From positions 62,001 through 126,000 of the forward strand of contig JBGCEH010000009.1 in assembly GCA_045106195.1 (NCBI GenBank): a stretch of DNA of 64,000 nucleotides, read 5' to 3'. The position numbers and the translations under genes are program-made. Positions 63,012 to 64,000 of this stretch are shown here, piece after piece. How positions within the stretch are numbered: position 1 is the first letter of the stretch; every line of letters starts with the position of its first letter. Below the pieces are notes generated by a model that ran no database searches, was not told the origin of the DNA, and saw nothing but the letters and a program-made list of their open reading frames with translations. This DNA comes from Granulosicoccus sp045106195 (GTDB lineage: Bacteria > Pseudomonadota > Gammaproteobacteria > Granulosicoccales > Granulosicoccaceae).

Positions 63012-63767
63012 TCACCTTTCACTTACATGTCTGGTCGCCTGAGTGATCTTCAGCAATCGCTCCAGTTTCCGTTTGTCTATGTTGTAAAAATCTTCATCAA
63101 TATTGATTCCGGTTGCTACCATGAAGCAATCGACGTCACCGTATGTTGCTGCATTCTCCGGCGTTATTCCCGATGCAAGAGCAAGCACATGCTCACCCAT
63201 GCGCTCGCGAAACACCTTGATCTTGTCAGCATCAGCTTCAATGCCCGTCGCGTAGCCTGAGGTGCAGACGGCATCCATGAAATGTGTGGCAATTGCTGCC
63301 GAGGTTCCGTAATGCTCCGGGCTGACCTGTCGTTGCTTCTTGAAGCAGGTGCCCCCCAGATACAGACCATCCCATCCTGATTCGATCCGAACCTGCTGAA
63401 TTTTGATGGCTTGTGTCTGGGCCTGTACAGCGGCATGCTCATCAATGCATGCATCATCCGCCCAGTAGGCGTCTATCCGATAACCTTCCCGCTGCAGATT
63501 GCCCAAAACTGGAAAAGCATGTTCACCAGTCACGGCCAGAAAATTCAGTCCTAACCATACGTCAGGGTAACGTTCTCTGATGGTGCGCACTATAGGTAAA
63601 AAAGGCTCGACGGGGAAATCATGATTAATTAAAAAAATGCCGGCCGCACCTGCATCCATCGCGATAGTGACGTTTCTTGAGGCTTGATCAACGTCCATAA
63701 CGTGAATCACCGGGGTTACGACAGGCCCCGGAATATTGAATTTCTGATGAAAGTCGGTTCTGTTCAT
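63012..63767 (-). CDS. BtpA-like TIM-barrel protein
   Basis: A 251-residue predicted (beta/alpha)8 protein resembling the BtpA family: PVVTPVIHVMDVDQASRNVTIAMDAGAAGIFLIN at strand 1-2, then WLGLNFLAV. The C-terminal phosphate-binding-like end is LALASGITPENAATYGDVDCFMVATGINI. BtpA was linked to photosystem I stability, but most homologues are in non-photosynthetic bacteria near nucleoside or sugar genes. Here it is the first gene of a two-gene unit with a phosphoribosyltransferase, suggesting handling of a phosphoribosyl or nucleoside substrate. Confidence 0.75.
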   Translation of the reverse strand: MNRTDFHQKFNIPGPVVTPVIHVMDVDQASRNVTIAMDAGAAGIFLINHDFPVEPFLPIVRTIRERYPDVWLGLNFLAVTGEHAFPVLGNLQREGYRIDAYWADDACIDEHAAVQAQTQAIKIQQVRIESGWDGLYLGGTCFKKQRQVSPEHYGTSAAIATHFMDAVCTSGYATGIEADADKIKVFRERMGEHVLALASGITPENAATYGDVDCFMVATGINIDEDFYNIDKRKLERLLKITQATRHVSER

Positions 63768-63876
63768 AGTTGTAAAGATAGCGTCAAATACTGTATAAAA
63801 GAAATTTATAATTCATACGTTTATATCAAAATATATTATCAACAGGGTTCAAGACAATCCAGATGTCCACCAAAAC

Positions 63877-64000
63877 ATGCTGATTGACCTGTTACGAACG
63901 CTGATTACTATCTCTGAATTCGGTGGGCATACCCGCGTCACAGCCCTGCTGGGACGCAGCAACGCGCTATCAATCTTCAGATAGAACGTCTCGAGCGGTT
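63877..64000 (+). pseudogene. LysR-type regulator N-terminus with frameshift, cut by window edge
   Basis: From ATG 63877: MLIDLLRTLITISEFGGHTR, then TALLGRS, the first helices of a LysR helix-turn-helix. A stop soon follows in this frame. Shifting by one base after GRS restores the expected continuation QRAINLQIERLER, the recognition and linker helix. A single base appears to be missing at about 63959-63963. This could be a real inactivation or a sequencing error. It is divergent from the TIM-barrel/phosphoribosyltransferase pair, so it might have regulated them. Confidence 0.55.

Noticed and set aside
1..64000. tRNA, rRNA, CRISPR or prophage attachment sites
   Set aside because: No cloverleaf-type T-arm, rRNA core sequence, regularly spaced repeats or integrase gene was seen on either strand by eye.

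Overview
The window reads as a chromosomal segment of a heterotrophic proteobacterium. It carries TRAP transporters, beta-oxidation enzymes, threonine dehydrogenase, KatG with a Fur-family repressor, a DGPF/ECF sigma pair and betaine-type genes. A marine or otherwise aquatic gammaproteobacterium fits best, but this is inference from gene content. Genes are tightly packed with Shine-Dalgarno starts, except for a looser, decayed stretch at about 42.5-54.2 kb. No rRNA, tRNA or CRISPR array was seen.

Layout. 0-4 kb: a cut-off MFS transporter, divergent from two tandem Lin0512-family genes; then a Tat-exported leucine-rich-repeat protein and a DUF3616-like lipoprotein. 4.3-11.4 kb (minus): a compact operon of glutamate mutase sigma subunit, epsilon subunit, MutL-type partner, a stand-alone AMP-forming ligase and a methyltransferase, followed by the NAD(P)HX repair enzyme. 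A RraA-family gene is divergent from it. 12-19 kb: an EamA-transporter remnant, a HAD dehalogenase, a DUF1523 protein, a small membrane protein, katG with its fur-type regulator and a repeat-rich leader, a quinone oxidoreductase and an AhpD-like protein. 19-21.5 kb: tdh, a cupin and a second RraA-family protein. 21.5-35.3 kb (minus): a long catabolic operon with TAXI-TRAP and DctPQM-TRAP importers, an IclR regulator, a hydratase/dehydrogenase, a thiolase, two acyl-CoA dehydrogenases and an acyl-CoA ligase. This is a complete import-activate-beta-oxidise set for an unidentified carboxylate.

35.5-42.5 kb: a 1030-residue ABC-exporter-like protein with a destroyed ATPase site and a C-terminal cyclic-nucleotide-binding domain, then a secreted beta-propeller/di-heme cytochrome with duplicated C-terminal domains. 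42.5-54.2 kb: a gene graveyard with fragments of a type I polyketide/fatty-acid synthase, IS110, IS91 (twice), IS66, a YugP protease, a GH16 glucanase and a ProV-type ATPase. Intact cargo lies among them: a two-unit Cys-tailed protein resembling NHLP leader domains, MAPEG, DGPF plus ECF sigma factor, a lipoprotein, a cyclase-TPR protein and a DsrE-like protein. 55-64 kb: a ProW-type permease, a dimethylglycine dehydrogenase-like enzyme, an EamA exporter, a CotH-kinase lipoprotein, a phosphoribosyltransferase/TIM-barrel pair and a frameshifted LysR start at the edge.

Most notable for follow-up: the glutamate mutase/AMP-ligase/methyltransferase operon, the ATPase-dead ABC-cNMP fusion, the duplicated Cys-tailed protein, the decayed polyketide synthase, and the breakpoint that beheaded both a GH16 gene and a ProV-type gene.
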